This document shows, piece after piece, positions 32,689 through 42,296 of a stretch of 64,000 nucleotides of DNA. The notes below the pieces were generated by a model. It was not told the origin of the DNA. It searched no databases and saw only the letters and a list, made by a program, of their open reading frames with translations. Location of the stretch: assembly GCA_028820635.1 (NCBI GenBank), contig JAPPIG010000025.1, positions 1 to 64,000 on the forward strand, read 5' to 3'. Every line of letters starts with the position of its first letter. Position 1 is the first letter of the stretch. The translations under genes and the position numbers were made by a program. This stretch comes from Candidatus Poribacteria bacterium (GTDB lineage: Bacteria > Poribacteria > WGA-4E > WGA-3G).

Positions 32689-32729
32689 GCTCTCAACCCA
32701 TACGTAGAATGGGCTGAGAGCCGTTTTTT
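32689..32729 (+). terminator. Intrinsic terminator without an upstream gene
   Basis: GCTCTCAACCCAT (32689-32701) pairs with ATGGGCTGAGAGC (32709-32721) with one A/C mismatch, followed by CGTTTTTT. No plus-strand gene precedes it within 200 bp, so it may end a short RNA or be a repeat remnant. Confidence 0.55.
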
Positions 32730-33185
32730 CAAAAAGTACTTTTTTATTTTTTTTTGAGTTCTGCTCATGCGGAATATTTTTGAAAAGGGAGTCAAAATGC
32801 GTATGCATTCTCAGTAATGTTATATAACGTAATTTCAACATCCCTTTGTATGGGTTGTATTCCTGAATTATGGACTGGAAGATTATGTTTCTGGGCAATA
32901 GGTTCTGAATTTTCATACAGATATTATACACAGTTATAGATTGGTATCAGAATATTTTGTTGTGCGAATCACAATAGATATACAATAGGTATACAATAGG
33001 TTTGCAGATAAAGTTGTATGTGTGTATTTTGAATGACGGCTGAGGTGTGTATTCTGTTATCAGAATCGTGTTGGAATCGGATATTATACCGTTTCTAAAA
33101 ATTGTTGTCGCATTACCTATTTTTATGAAATATGGTGTTATACGACGCAAACTAAATGAAGATTAAAAAATAAATTGGGTAATTT

Positions 33186-33252
33186 GGCGAGGTTAGGAAA
33201 CCTCGCCAGCAGCATCTGTACACCTCTGTTGGCGAGGTTTCCTAACCTCGCC
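33186..33252. repeat. 22-bp inverted repeat with self-complementary arms
   Basis: Arm 33186-33207 (GGCGAGGTTAGGAAACCTCG plus CC) and arm 33231-33252 are perfect reverse complements, and each arm begins GGCGAGGTT and ends AACCTCGCC, so each can fold on itself. The 23-bp spacer is unstructured. A REP-type palindromic repeat. Confidence 0.65.
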
Positions 33253-33357
33253 CTCTACCGAAATATTTTTTTAAACTTCATAAAGTTTGCGCTACAAATA
33301 TGGAACTCACGTTAACGACTATGGTAGATTTTAGAATTAATTAGACATTATGGGTTT

Positions 33358-33518
33358 GTGAATCAACGCAGCATGCGCTTGGTAGAATACCAAATCAACG
33401 CTGTGAATGCGATTTTGGCATTCAGCACCTTTGGTATTCTCTATGATGCTGCGGGAGGGAACTCCGATTTCCGACTAAAAGTGGCTTTGGTCGCGATTCG
33501 GAGATCGCTCTTACAAAT
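33358..33518. repeat. Composite palindromic element: MITE arm, cruciform hairpin, repeat units A and B
   Basis: The first 23 bp (33358-33380) equal, inverted, bases 7088-7110 of the MITE-like element. From 33367 to 33453 a long stem forms: CGCAGCAT with ATGCTGCG, AGAATACCAAA with TTTGGTATTCT, and GCTGTGAATGC with GCATTCAGC. Units A (33455-33475) and B (33490-33518) of the repeat also found at 24909 follow directly. Non-coding. Confidence 0.6.
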
Positions 33519-33867
33519 CAGGCGTATAATTATTTCAATAATTTACCATAAAAGATTAGGTAAGGAACGTGAGTTTGAAATAGTTTTCACCCGCAGCATT
33601 CTCCGTTATTTTTGGCAAAAACGGCACAACCTAACAGGTTATGCTACAAAAACAGTGCTTTTTTTATGCATGAAAAGTGTTTAGAGCAAACTCACATTTT
33701 ATTATCAAACTCACGTTAAGGAAGGATTAGGTCTCAATTTATAGAAAAGAATCTGTTTTTGGGTAGTCTGAGGTACGTGTGTCATCTGAACAAGATTCAC
33801 AGGATTATAAGATTTTTAGGATGTTGGAATTTTGGTAGAAAAATCCGGGAAATCTTGGTTCAGATAA

Positions 33868-35361
33868 TTAACTCATAACCTGCCAAATCGGTTCCGCGCC
33901 TTCAACACCGACAAGTTTCTGATCTAACCCACTATGGAAGTAGGTGAGTTGATTGGGATTGATTCCAAGTTGATGCAGGATTGTTGCGTGCAGGTGTCTG
34001 ACATGAAATGGGTCCTTGACTGATGCGCTGCCAAGTTCATCTGTCTCACCGACGCTAATGCCGCCTTTGATGCCTCCACCTGCCATCCACATCGTGAAGC
34101 CGTACGAGTTGTGGTCACGTCCTGTGCCTTTGGCATATTCTGCTGTGGGTTGACGACCAAATTCCCCACCCCATACAACAAGGGTTTCGTCAAGTAATCC
34201 GCGTTGTTTGAGGTCTTTAAGCAACCCGGCAATCGGTTTATCAGTTGCCTTGGCATGCTTGTTGTGGTTTCTCTCAATATCACCGTGTGCGTCCCAATTG
34301 GCGTCGTTATGTGCACCGCCAGAGTAGAGTTGAATGAAGCGCACACCACGTTCAACTAATCGTCTTGCCAAAAGACATTTTGTGCCATATTCCTCTGTTT
34401 CTTTTTCATTGAGTCCGTAAAGTTCTTTGATGTGTTCTGGTTCACTATCCAAATTGACCGCTTCTGGCGCGGCAGATTGCATCTTAAAGGCTAACTCATA
34501 ACTTGAAATACGAGCTGCGAGGTCGGTATTGTCAGTCCGCTTTGAAAGATGTGTTGTATTAAATTGGCGTAGATAATCAAGTAGCCTCCGTTGTTCGCTT
34601 TGGCTAACATCGTTCGGACGCTCTAAATTGAGAATAGGTGTGCCTTCTGAACGAAAAACTGTGCCTTGATAAACAGCAGGCATATACCCACTACTCCAGT
34701 TTTTCGCGCCGCTGATTGGACCGCCAGTTCGATCAAGCATTACAACATACCCCGGAAGGTTTTCGTTCTCACTACCAAGTCCGTAGTTTACCCAAGACCC
34801 AAGCGATGGATGCCCACTCAATACACGACCTGCGTTCATCATCAACATTGCCGAACCGTGTAGTGGTGAGTCTGCAGTCATTGATTTGATGAAGGCAATA
34901 TCATCAACGCAGGTTGCAACATGTGGAAAAAGTCCTGAGACCCACTGTCCCGATTCGCCGTACTGTTTGAAATTCCATTTGGGGCCAACGATACGACCTT
35001 GCGATTTTTCACCACCACGGCCTTTCGTTTTAACTTGGACGGTTTTATCGTTGAGTTCAAACAACTTCGGTTTGTAGTCAAAGGTATCAACATGGCTCGG
35101 ACCGCCATACATGAACAAGAAAATCACGCGCTTTGCCTTTGGCGTGAAGTGCGATGGTTTGGGCGCGAGTGGATTCTGGTAGGGTGTCACACCGTCTTCT
35201 GCGAATGCTTGTGAATTGAGAAAACCGTCAGTGGATAACAGTCCTGTCAACGCAAGCGACGCGAACCCACCAGCGATATTGCCGATAAATTCCCGACGGG
35301 TTTGCCCGCAGAAATTACCTGTCGAATCTGTTCCTTTTTTAATTTTAGATCGACTACTCAT
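33868..35361 (-). CDS. DUF1501 domain-containing protein (Tat-exported, sulfatase-like fold)
   Basis: 497 residues. The twin-arginine signal 'GQTRREFIGNIAGGFASLAL' (about 20-45) shows export. The DUF1501 fold is alkaline-phosphatase-like: 'AKRVIFLFMYGGPSHVDTFD' (about 78-97) near the start with an acidic metal-site candidate, 'TVVWGGEFGRQP' late, with 'GRDHNSYGFTMWMAGGGIKG' near 430. The catalytic role of DUF1501 proteins is unknown, but they nearly always pair with DUF1549/DUF1553 cytochrome proteins. That partner is 56 bp upstream on the same strand. Typical of Planctomycetes and related groups; probably degrades a complex sulfated or other organic substrate outside the cytoplasm. Confidence 0.87.
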   Translation of the reverse strand: MSSRSKIKKGTDSTGNFCGQTRREFIGNIAGGFASLALTGLLSTDGFLNSQAFAEDGVTPYQNPLAPKPSHFTPKAKRVIFLFMYGGPSHVDTFDYKPKLFELNDKTVQVKTKGRGGEKSQGRIVGPKWNFKQYGESGQWVSGLFPHVATCVDDIAFIKSMTADSPLHGSAMLMMNAGRVLSGHPSLGSWVNYGLGSENENLPGYVVMLDRTGGPISGAKNWSSGYMPAVYQGTVFRSEGTPILNLERPNDVSQSEQRRLLDYLRQFNTTHLSKRTDNTDLAARISSYELAFKMQSAAPEAVNLDSEPEHIKELYGLNEKETEEYGTKCLLARRLVERGVRFIQLYSGGAHNDANWDAHGDIERNHNKHAKATDKPIAGLLKDLKQRGLLDETLVVWGGEFGRQPTAEYAKGTGRDHNSYGFTMWMAGGGIKGGISVGETDELGSASVKDPFHVRHLHATILHQLGINPNQLTYFHSGLDQKLVGVEGAEPIWQVMS

Positions 35362-35417
35362 ATAGCTTAATCTCCAATTTTAGAGTCTCTATTTGACGAA
35401 TTCTAAAATAGATCGTA

Positions 35418-38312
35418 TTAATCTAAAAACATAAATTCGTTTAAATTCAATGCCAATAACGCGAATCGAGCAAGCGCAACCTCTGAACTCACGTCCTCAT
35501 GCTTCTGAAGTTCCTGCATAAATGTTAATGCCTTTTGAATCTCAACTGGTTCAGGTTCACGACATAACACAAGCCGAAGTCCAAATTGCACACGGTCTTT
35601 ATTCGTCACACCACCCTCCCATTGCATTCTATTCGCAAAAGCAAGTGCTTGGTCATTGATAAACTTCCCGTTGAGCATTGTGAGCGACTGAGTCGGCACC
35701 GTTGTCGAAAAACGCACAGGACATGTCGAATCCGTGTTTGCTTGATCAAATTGGTTCAGAATAGGAACAAGTAATGATCGTTTGACCTTCACATAAACAC
35801 TTCGTCGGTTTGCCTCATCTGGCGGTGATTTTCCCCAAACTGCCCCAGGTCTTGAGGCAGTAGCCAATACTTCTTTCGGCACTTCAGGAAAGACACTCGG
35901 TCCTCCCATTTTGAGGTTCAGTTTACCAGTAATCCAAAGCACTGAGTCCCGAATCTCTTCCGCAGCCAAGCGGCGCATATTGAATCGCCAAAATAGGTCA
36001 TTATTCGCATCCTGTTCAATATATCTTGGATTGTTCAGCGCAGACATCCGATATGCGTTGGAAGTCATTATCAACTTGTGCATCGCTTTTAGCTGCCAAC
36101 CAGATGCGATGAATTCAGACGCAAGCCAGTCGAGGAGTTCAGGATGTGTCGGTGGTGTTCCGAACTGCCCGAAGTCGTTTGTTGATCGCACAATCCCTCG
36201 CCCGAAGTGATGTTGCCAGATACGATTTATCATTACCCGTGCTGTCAATGGGTTCTCGGCACTTGCCACCCATTCAGCGAAAACGCGACGTTTCCCAGAA
36301 GATTTTGCGTCCTTTGGAACTGGCGGCATGTTCACAGTAGGCGGATTCAACACAGCAGGAAATGCGGGTTTCACCTCGCGTCCAATAAGATGCGGATTGC
36401 CGCGTCGAAGAATGTGTGTCGGGGTTTGTCCGCTCTCAGAAATTGCCAAAGCTTGATGGTCGTAGGGTACACGCTGACGTCGGCGATCATCTCGTTGTTT
36501 TTTCACCGTATTATATTTGTCCACTAAAGCCTTCAGCGGCACATTAGCATTGATACGTTCTGCGTGTGTCTTTAGTAACTTGCCAAAGTTGATTGCTGCA
36601 TTCGTTGACAGGGGTTGTTTCTCAAAGTTTGGCCCAGACCACAGGACAGTGAGTTGAGAATTATCTAAATCTTTGTTGAGATATTCAAGACGAATAGACA
36701 CATCGCCACGTGTAAGTTCAATTTCTAAATCTCGCTCACCGATTAAATCTGCTGCTTTAAAACCGTCGAGAATCAATCTGCACGCACCTCGGAGATTTAT
36801 ATGAAAAGTATAAGTTGCATCCTCTGGAACTTGTAAAGTTCCTTCAAAAACTACACCGATGTTCTTCTTTCGACTCGCTGGTGCAAGCGAGAATAGATTG
36901 CTAAACAATTTGCCTTCGGCGGAGGGTTCAAGAACATCAAAATCATCTGGAAACTGTTCAAAGGTGTCGCGATAGAAACGATACGTCAATTCACGAATTG
37001 GAGATACTACTGTGTCTGATGCTATAGGCTCTTGATGGATTTTAGCGAGTTCAATTTTGATGTTTTCCTGTATCGGAAAGAGTTCATCTTGGAATTTTTC
37101 TTCGGCAAGTCGCTTTTCAGTGAGTAGTCTGTTACGTTCTGCTTGCTGCTCAGGCGTGCCAATATCAGCAAGTGGTCCGCGGTTGTGAGGGATAATGTCA
37201 TGAAAAAACGCGAGAAAACTGTAATAATCTCGTGTTGAAATCGGATCAATTTTATGGTCGTGGCATCGCGCGCACCCAATGGTCATACCGAGCATCACTT
37301 GCCCGGTAGTGGATACAATATCGTCAAGATAATCGTAGCGAGCAAGTTTTCGATCAGCAGGTTCATCGTCCCAAACCCCAAGCCGGTGATAGCCGGTCGC
37401 AATGATTGTCTCTGATGTTACATTATCAAGTTCATCGCCTGCCAATTGTTCTTTGATAAATTCATAATAAGGCTTGTCTTTGTTGAAAGCGTTTATGACA
37501 TAGTCTCTGTATCGCCATACGTACGGTTTATCTGAATCGCGCTCATAGCCGTTTGTCTCGGCGTACCGAACAAGGTCAAGCCAATGCCGTCCCCACTTTT
37601 CACCATATCGTGGAGACTTCAGCAGTTTGTCAATTAGTTTTTCATAAGCGTCAGGTGCTGTATTATTTAAAAACGCATCCACTGCTTCTGGCGAAGGTGG
37701 TAATCCTATGAGATCGTAGTATGCACGGCGAATAAGCGTCAGTTTGCTGGCGGGAGCAGCGGGTTTAAAACCTTGTGCCTCCAGTTTTGCCAGAATGAAG
37801 GCGTCAATTGGATTTCTGACCCAATCCGAAGCATGCACCGATGGTACTTGGGGGCGTTTTAACGGACGATATGCCCAATAGTCAGATGCAGTTTGAAATG
37901 CCGATTCAGCATCACTATCTTGCGCGGGATAGGGGAGTCCTATGTTAATCCACTTCGCTAAAATCTCAAGTGAGGCATCATCTAATCTACCGTTTGGGGG
38001 CATTTGGGCTGTTTCTTGACCATACCCGACCATCTCAAGCAAGAAACTATCGGCAGGATTTTCTAACGACACAGACGGTCCATAGTGTCCGCCTTCAAGA
38101 ATCTTTTCTCGACTCGTCAATTCGAGTCCACCCTGCACTTCGGTTTCACCACCGTGGCATTGGAAACAGTTTTGTGTCAGAATTGGCTTCACTTGAGAGT
38201 TGAAAAATTCAGTCTTTTCTTTATCGCTTAGATTATTCGCATGGCAGATATTCAAAAAACTTAGTACGCACAGAAAAACCAGAACACGAAAACAGAAATA
38301 GGAATGTTGCAT
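35418..38312 (-). CDS. Planctomycete-type cytochrome c protein (PSCyt1/DUF1549/PA14/DUF1553)
   Basis: 964 residues from ATG 38312, behind AAAGGAGAAACT. A signal peptide (about 1-25) precedes a c-type cytochrome domain with CxxCH in 'NCFQCHGGETEVQGGL' (about 45-60). DUF1549 (about 145-350) carries 'DWVRNPIDAFILAKLE' and 'RYGEKWGRHWLDLVRYAETN'. A PA14-like beta domain (about 460-560, 'FEGTLQVPEDATYTFHINLR') follows, then DUF1553 (about 670-940, 'TARVMINRIWQHHFGRGIVR', 'TTVPTQSLTMLNG'). A secreted heme protein acting with the adjacent DUF1501 protein. The reaction is unknown. Confidence 0.88.
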   Translation of the reverse strand: MQHSYFCFRVLVFLCVLSFLNICHANNLSDKEKTEFFNSQVKPILTQNCFQCHGGETEVQGGLELTSREKILEGGHYGPSVSLENPADSFLLEMVGYGQETAQMPPNGRLDDASLEILAKWINIGLPYPAQDSDAESAFQTASDYWAYRPLKRPQVPSVHASDWVRNPIDAFILAKLEAQGFKPAAPASKLTLIRRAYYDLIGLPPSPEAVDAFLNNTAPDAYEKLIDKLLKSPRYGEKWGRHWLDLVRYAETNGYERDSDKPYVWRYRDYVINAFNKDKPYYEFIKEQLAGDELDNVTSETIIATGYHRLGVWDDEPADRKLARYDYLDDIVSTTGQVMLGMTIGCARCHDHKIDPISTRDYYSFLAFFHDIIPHNRGPLADIGTPEQQAERNRLLTEKRLAEEKFQDELFPIQENIKIELAKIHQEPIASDTVVSPIRELTYRFYRDTFEQFPDDFDVLEPSAEGKLFSNLFSLAPASRKKNIGVVFEGTLQVPEDATYTFHINLRGACRLILDGFKAADLIGERDLEIELTRGDVSIRLEYLNKDLDNSQLTVLWSGPNFEKQPLSTNAAINFGKLLKTHAERINANVPLKALVDKYNTVKKQRDDRRRQRVPYDHQALAISESGQTPTHILRRGNPHLIGREVKPAFPAVLNPPTVNMPPVPKDAKSSGKRRVFAEWVASAENPLTARVMINRIWQHHFGRGIVRSTNDFGQFGTPPTHPELLDWLASEFIASGWQLKAMHKLIMTSNAYRMSALNNPRYIEQDANNDLFWRFNMRRLAAEEIRDSVLWITGKLNLKMGGPSVFPEVPKEVLATASRPGAVWGKSPPDEANRRSVYVKVKRSLLVPILNQFDQANTDSTCPVRFSTTVPTQSLTMLNGKFINDQALAFANRMQWEGGVTNKDRVQFGLRLVLCREPEPVEIQKALTFMQELQKHEDVSSEVALARFALLALNLNEFMFLD

Positions 38313-38507
38313 AGTTTCTCCTTTCACATTGTGTAATTAACATCAAATACCAATGCTTGAGGATATCTTGAGTTTGGCAATACCTACTGAACAGTAAGAT
38401 TTCATGATCAATTTCACAATGATAACATATTTGAGGAAAAGAAATCTATGAAAATCAGCTAAATTTCTGATTTTCATTCAATCTTGCCGAGTATACCCAT
38501 TTTTATT

Positions 38508-40061
38508 TTACAACGATTCTTCTGTTTCCTCTGTTTCAGTTGGCACGACAGAAATCCGCGCAAGAAATGCGTTTGTACTTCCCTTCTCACAGAACCAATT
38601 ACCCGTTGCTCCTAACCTAAACTTCTGTCCATGGGTGAACTGGTGACGAATTTGCCCAGTGTCGCCGGGTGGAATATCCCACGCTGAAGCGAGTGCGTCA
38701 TTTGGATACCCCTCTGTGGGCAGTTCAACGTCAGCGTCAAAAAGATCAAATGAACCCGTAGCCTCACCCTCACCTACCTTTATATCAATAATGAGTGTTC
38801 CACCTTGTTTAAATGCTGTAGTGTCAATTTCAGTAGGCGTATAATCCTGATAGCCATCTCCGGGACCACGGAATACGTTCAAAACTTCCATTGATTGTTC
38901 GTGTGAGTTAAGGTCTAATTTAGGTGTCAATTTCCCACTATTTTCGTTGGCGACAACGGGGTTACTAACTTTGCCATTTACAGTGTCTTCTAACAACGCC
39001 AGATACTTGCTGTAACGGAGTTTGTTTTCTGGCTGGTGCATAATTATTTCGGCTTCAGGATTTAGCACCTGAATATCCACTGCCCCGACGTAATTGTCTT
39101 TAATCGTTTTAGCGAAAACACCGACTTTTTCATCGTCTGGATCCTCAATTAGTTCTGACAGATCGCGAAAGAGGACGCAGGTGTTTACAAAATTCTCGTT
39201 GAGTACTTTGATCACTTCTGAATTTGAGAGCGGACCCACCCTCAAGTTTTTACCGTTCGCTCAGCAAGATTCATCATCCAACGGTCCCCAGCTAATAACT
39301 GCGTGCATCGGACGCTGTGTCGCGGTTACTTTTTCAACTGCATCCACAAGCGGAAGCCAGTCAATTTCAGCGAACTTGTAGAACTTCAATTCCAATCTTT
39401 TGCGTGCCTCTTCGGATGTGAGGGAACTTTCCCAATCAATGTCGTCCCGTGCTTCAGTCGAGGTGATATGTAACTTCATACGCGGCACGAAAACCATGTC
39501 AGCATATCCAAAGTCGTTAATATCTACATTGCTGTTACGCGGTGGTAGCGCGAGCGAAAAGTCACAAATAACACCTGTTTTCAGGTTCATCAGCAATCGT
39601 CCTGCAAATTGCGATGGAATAAAGCGAGCGAGATCCATATAATCATCATCGTTATGGCGTTTCGATTCCGGTTTGGGACGGGTTGCCAAAGTAAACTCTG
39701 CATGAATTCGGAACGTAATGTCGGCGTAGTCCGTCGAAAGCGCGCGTAAGCAGGCGAAAGCGCCTTTCTCTCCGTGGCGTAATTCTCCAGTAGCACCCGT
39801 GTGAAACTGAGAGAGAAACGGAATAACTTTGTTCAAATCCAATTCCCAAACATCCCCGACCGCTGCCGTTGACGGTGGAAGAAAGACATTGAAAGCCTCG
39901 TTTTTATACTCTCTGATGGGTTCGTTTGGTGACAAATCAAAGAGTTCAATGTTTTCTGGTGAGTCTTGGTGTAGGTCGTAAGTCGCATCGGCAATTGGGT
40001 CCCAATGCGCGTGGACTTGTAAAGTTACTGTCTTTTTTAAGACATTGTTTAGGTCTACCAT
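38508..40061 (-). CDS. Candidate selenoprotein: thioredoxin-like domain with Ser-Cys-Sec, read through TGA
   Basis: Two adjacent frames, 39261-40061 (266 aa, ending DDESC-TGA) and 38508-39245, are in the same frame with no other stop; reading TGA (39261-39263) as selenocysteine gives one 517-residue protein. The joint splits a thioredoxin fold: the strand 'PMHAVISWG' and active-site stretch 'LDDESC' lie before it and the helix 'SNSEVIKVLNENFVNTCVL' after it. Sec267 follows Cys266, giving an SCU motif in the place of CxxC. After the TGA, A-C-U-U (+17 to +20) can pair with G-G-G-U around a six-nt loop GAGGGU, and CGG/CCG below it, a candidate bacterial SECIS. The N-terminal 240 residues and C-terminal 110 residues are unrecognised. 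The start has AAAGGAAAATCG. Confidence 0.72.
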
Positions 40062-40164
40062 CGATTTTCCTTTTTTGCATGACTCATTCTGTAGTTTTAT
40101 TCCTTATAAATTATACATGCTACGGACGAATTATAGCAAATTTTTCGTATCATAGGATTTCATA

Positions 40165-42204
40165 CTATAGATAAGGCTTCATATCCCAAAGTATGATAGT
40201 GCCATCAAAACTACCACTTGCTAAAAGTGTACCGTCTGGTGAAAAAGTAAGCGATTGAATATCTGTCGGATGTCCCCAGAGAGTAGCGATATTCTCACCA
40301 CTTGCAACATCCCATAACCGAATTGCCATCTTTTCCATTTCTTTTTCCCACCAAGTACCTGATGCAAGATAGCGTCCACATGGAGAAAATACGAGGGCAT
40401 ACGGAGACTGTCTCTGTGGCTGTGGTATTGTCAAAAGTATTGTAAAATTTTCGGCACACCACATACGCAATTCGCCGGACATCCCACCAGCAATCACTTT
40501 CCCACACTGCGAAAATGCTATCTCCATAAGTGTACTGGATTTTTTCAAAGACAATGTGTTAATCTCTTTGCTTGTCTCTACGTCCCACACTCGAGCAGTT
40601 TTATCACTTGAACCACTTACGAGTCTTTTGCTATCTGGTGAGAAAGCCACTGACCAGATGAAATCCGTATGTCCTATAAACGGTTTTAACTTTTCCTTAT
40701 TTTTGAAATCCCATTGATAGATTGTGCCTGCTCTACTTCCGACAGCAAGTCTGTCCCCTATCGGCGCGAATGCTATTTTCCAAGTTAATTGTGCTTGTTC
40801 GGTAAATTCAGCAATCGGTTCGTCAGGTTTCTCAGCATTCCAAACACAGCCAAAATCTTCATTACCTCGGATATACGCAGCGATAATGTTTCCGCAAGGT
40901 AAAACAGTAAATGAAGTGATCCGCTTGTCCTCAGACAATGTTTCCTGTGTCTGTTTACTTTCCACATCCCATAACGCAATTCCTCTACGATCACTTGTGC
41001 TTGCAAGCGTCTTTCCATCCGGTAAAAATAGAACTGGATCTGGAACATAGTCAAATCTGCGAAGCGTTGAGATTCGGTGTATGTTATTACACACCTCTGA
41101 CTCTTTGCTCAGTGTAATGTCTGTAAGAATCAACTGTGGAAACTCTCTAAACCACATAGCATCAATGCTATTACGATGAATTTCTGGAATACGGAGTTTT
41201 TCTCTACGTTCCACATTCCAGACTTCAACTATATCTTCCCCATCCACAATAACAAATAGCTCACCTTCTGTCGAGTAGAATGGCACTGACCGAGTCGTTT
41301 GAAAATCAGTATAAACCTTCTTTTCCACACCGTTTACCATGTCCCATACGAACAGGATTTCATCTCTACTACTAAATGCAAGGAATTCACCACAAGGTGA
41401 AAAGGTAGTAGCACTTAACCAAGTACTTTTCACTCTGAAGTGGGCAATGCGTTCACTTGTCGTCATATTCCATACTGAGACACAGTGATTAATATGATCA
41501 GCATCACTTTCGGATTCGTCAGGAGTTAATCCTGCCAGAAGATGACTATCCTCAGAGAAAGCAAAATTTCTCCCCGAGAACTTGAAAATCAATTCACCTG
41601 TCTCAGGACACCAAATGTAAGTCTGTGTGCCTTCTGTGCCAACGTTGTCAGCAGTGCCACCGACGTACTGTCCATTTGGAGAGAATTCTAATCGGTAAAT
41701 ATCAGCCCCTTTAGCTTCCCGTTCGCCTCGATCCATCTGTGCGACGCACACCCCGCGATGGGCATCCAACACCTCAACAATTCCTTTGTGATTTGCAGTA
41801 GCAATCCACTTGCTATTTGGAGAAAAATCGAGTCGCCAATAAACATTTTGTTCTTGCATCCGTTTCATCTGTGTGCGGCATTCACCATTCTGAGCATCCA
41901 ACACTTTGACTATACCGTCATAATTCGCGACAGCAATCCACTCGCCATTTTGTGAAAAATCAAGAGCAGAAATCATCCCACGTTCTGTTTCCCACAATGC
42001 AATAGGTGATTTTGACGACATTTCATACCACCAAAGACCTATAGTGGTTCCGACTGCGAAATATGTGCTATTGGGTGAAAGTGCTATATTACAATGTTTC
42101 CCTTTTCCAAATCGGGCTATTGCGTTTTCTGGTAATGCCCATGTAGTTCCATCAGTATCATCCGGCACGACATTAAATGGTGCAGGTTTTCTATTTTGCT
42201 CCAT
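40165..42204 (-). CDS. WD40 repeat protein, about 13-14 repeats
   Basis: 679 residues made almost wholly of WD40 blades. Clear examples: 'DFSQNGEWIAVANYDGIVKV', 'AFSPDSKRLVSGSSDKTARV', 'TFSPDGTLLASGSFDGTIIL', each followed by WD or similar. The number of repeats suggests two stacked seven-bladed propellers. No catalytic domain or signal peptide is visible. Such proteins are scaffolds; here no partner can be named. The next gene on the same strand is a paralogue of the same length (673 vs 679 aa), so the pair arose by duplication. A ribosome-binding site (AAGGAGTAATAT) precedes the ATG. Confidence 0.88.
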   Translation of the reverse strand: MEQNRKPAPFNVVPDDTDGTTWALPENAIARFGKGKHCNIALSPNSTYFAVGTTIGLWWYEMSSKSPIALWETERGMISALDFSQNGEWIAVANYDGIVKVLDAQNGECRTQMKRMQEQNVYWRLDFSPNSKWIATANHKGIVEVLDAHRGVCVAQMDRGEREAKGADIYRLEFSPNGQYVGGTADNVGTEGTQTYIWCPETGELIFKFSGRNFAFSEDSHLLAGLTPDESESDADHINHCVSVWNMTTSERIAHFRVKSTWLSATTFSPCGEFLAFSSRDEILFVWDMVNGVEKKVYTDFQTTRSVPFYSTEGELFVIVDGEDIVEVWNVERREKLRIPEIHRNSIDAMWFREFPQLILTDITLSKESEVCNNIHRISTLRRFDYVPDPVLFLPDGKTLASTSDRRGIALWDVESKQTQETLSEDKRITSFTVLPCGNIIAAYIRGNEDFGCVWNAEKPDEPIAEFTEQAQLTWKIAFAPIGDRLAVGSRAGTIYQWDFKNKEKLKPFIGHTDFIWSVAFSPDSKRLVSGSSDKTARVWDVETSKEINTLSLKKSSTLMEIAFSQCGKVIAGGMSGELRMWCAENFTILLTIPQPQRQSPYALVFSPCGRYLASGTWWEKEMEKMAIRLWDVASGENIATLWGHPTDIQSLTFSPDGTLLASGSFDGTIILWDMKPYL

Positions 42205-42296
42205 ATATTACTCCTTGATTAAATTTTATCTGTTCCATAAGGTTGTAAAGAAAACAGCAATTGTAGTTGGAAATTATCCCTACGCACGCCGAGGTG

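Larger units (their letters stand above)
32453..33867. other. 1.4-kb gene-free region rich in palindromes
   Basis: No frame here is convincing; the plus frame at 33358-33684 translates repeat DNA. The stretch contains the gnd promoter, two strong hairpins with T tracts (32636-32662, 32689-32729), a 22-bp inverted repeat whose arms are themselves palindromic (33186-33252), a large cruciform-type hairpin (33367-33453) and units A and B of a dispersed repeat (33455-33518). The AACTCACGTTA word recurs at 33304 and 33710 and at 612. I see no coding potential, only repeat-like sequences. Confidence 0.6.

Noticed and set aside
32629..32931. Minus-strand 100-codon frame
   Set aside because: It runs through two terminator-like hairpins and has no recognisable domain.
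33358..33684. Plus-strand 108-codon frame
   Set aside because: It translates the composite palindromic repeat and units A and B, so it is an accidental frame.
39246..39263. Two separate genes, 39261-40061 and 38508-39245
   Set aside because: Both are in one frame and split a thioredoxin fold at its active site; the TGA is better explained as selenocysteine.
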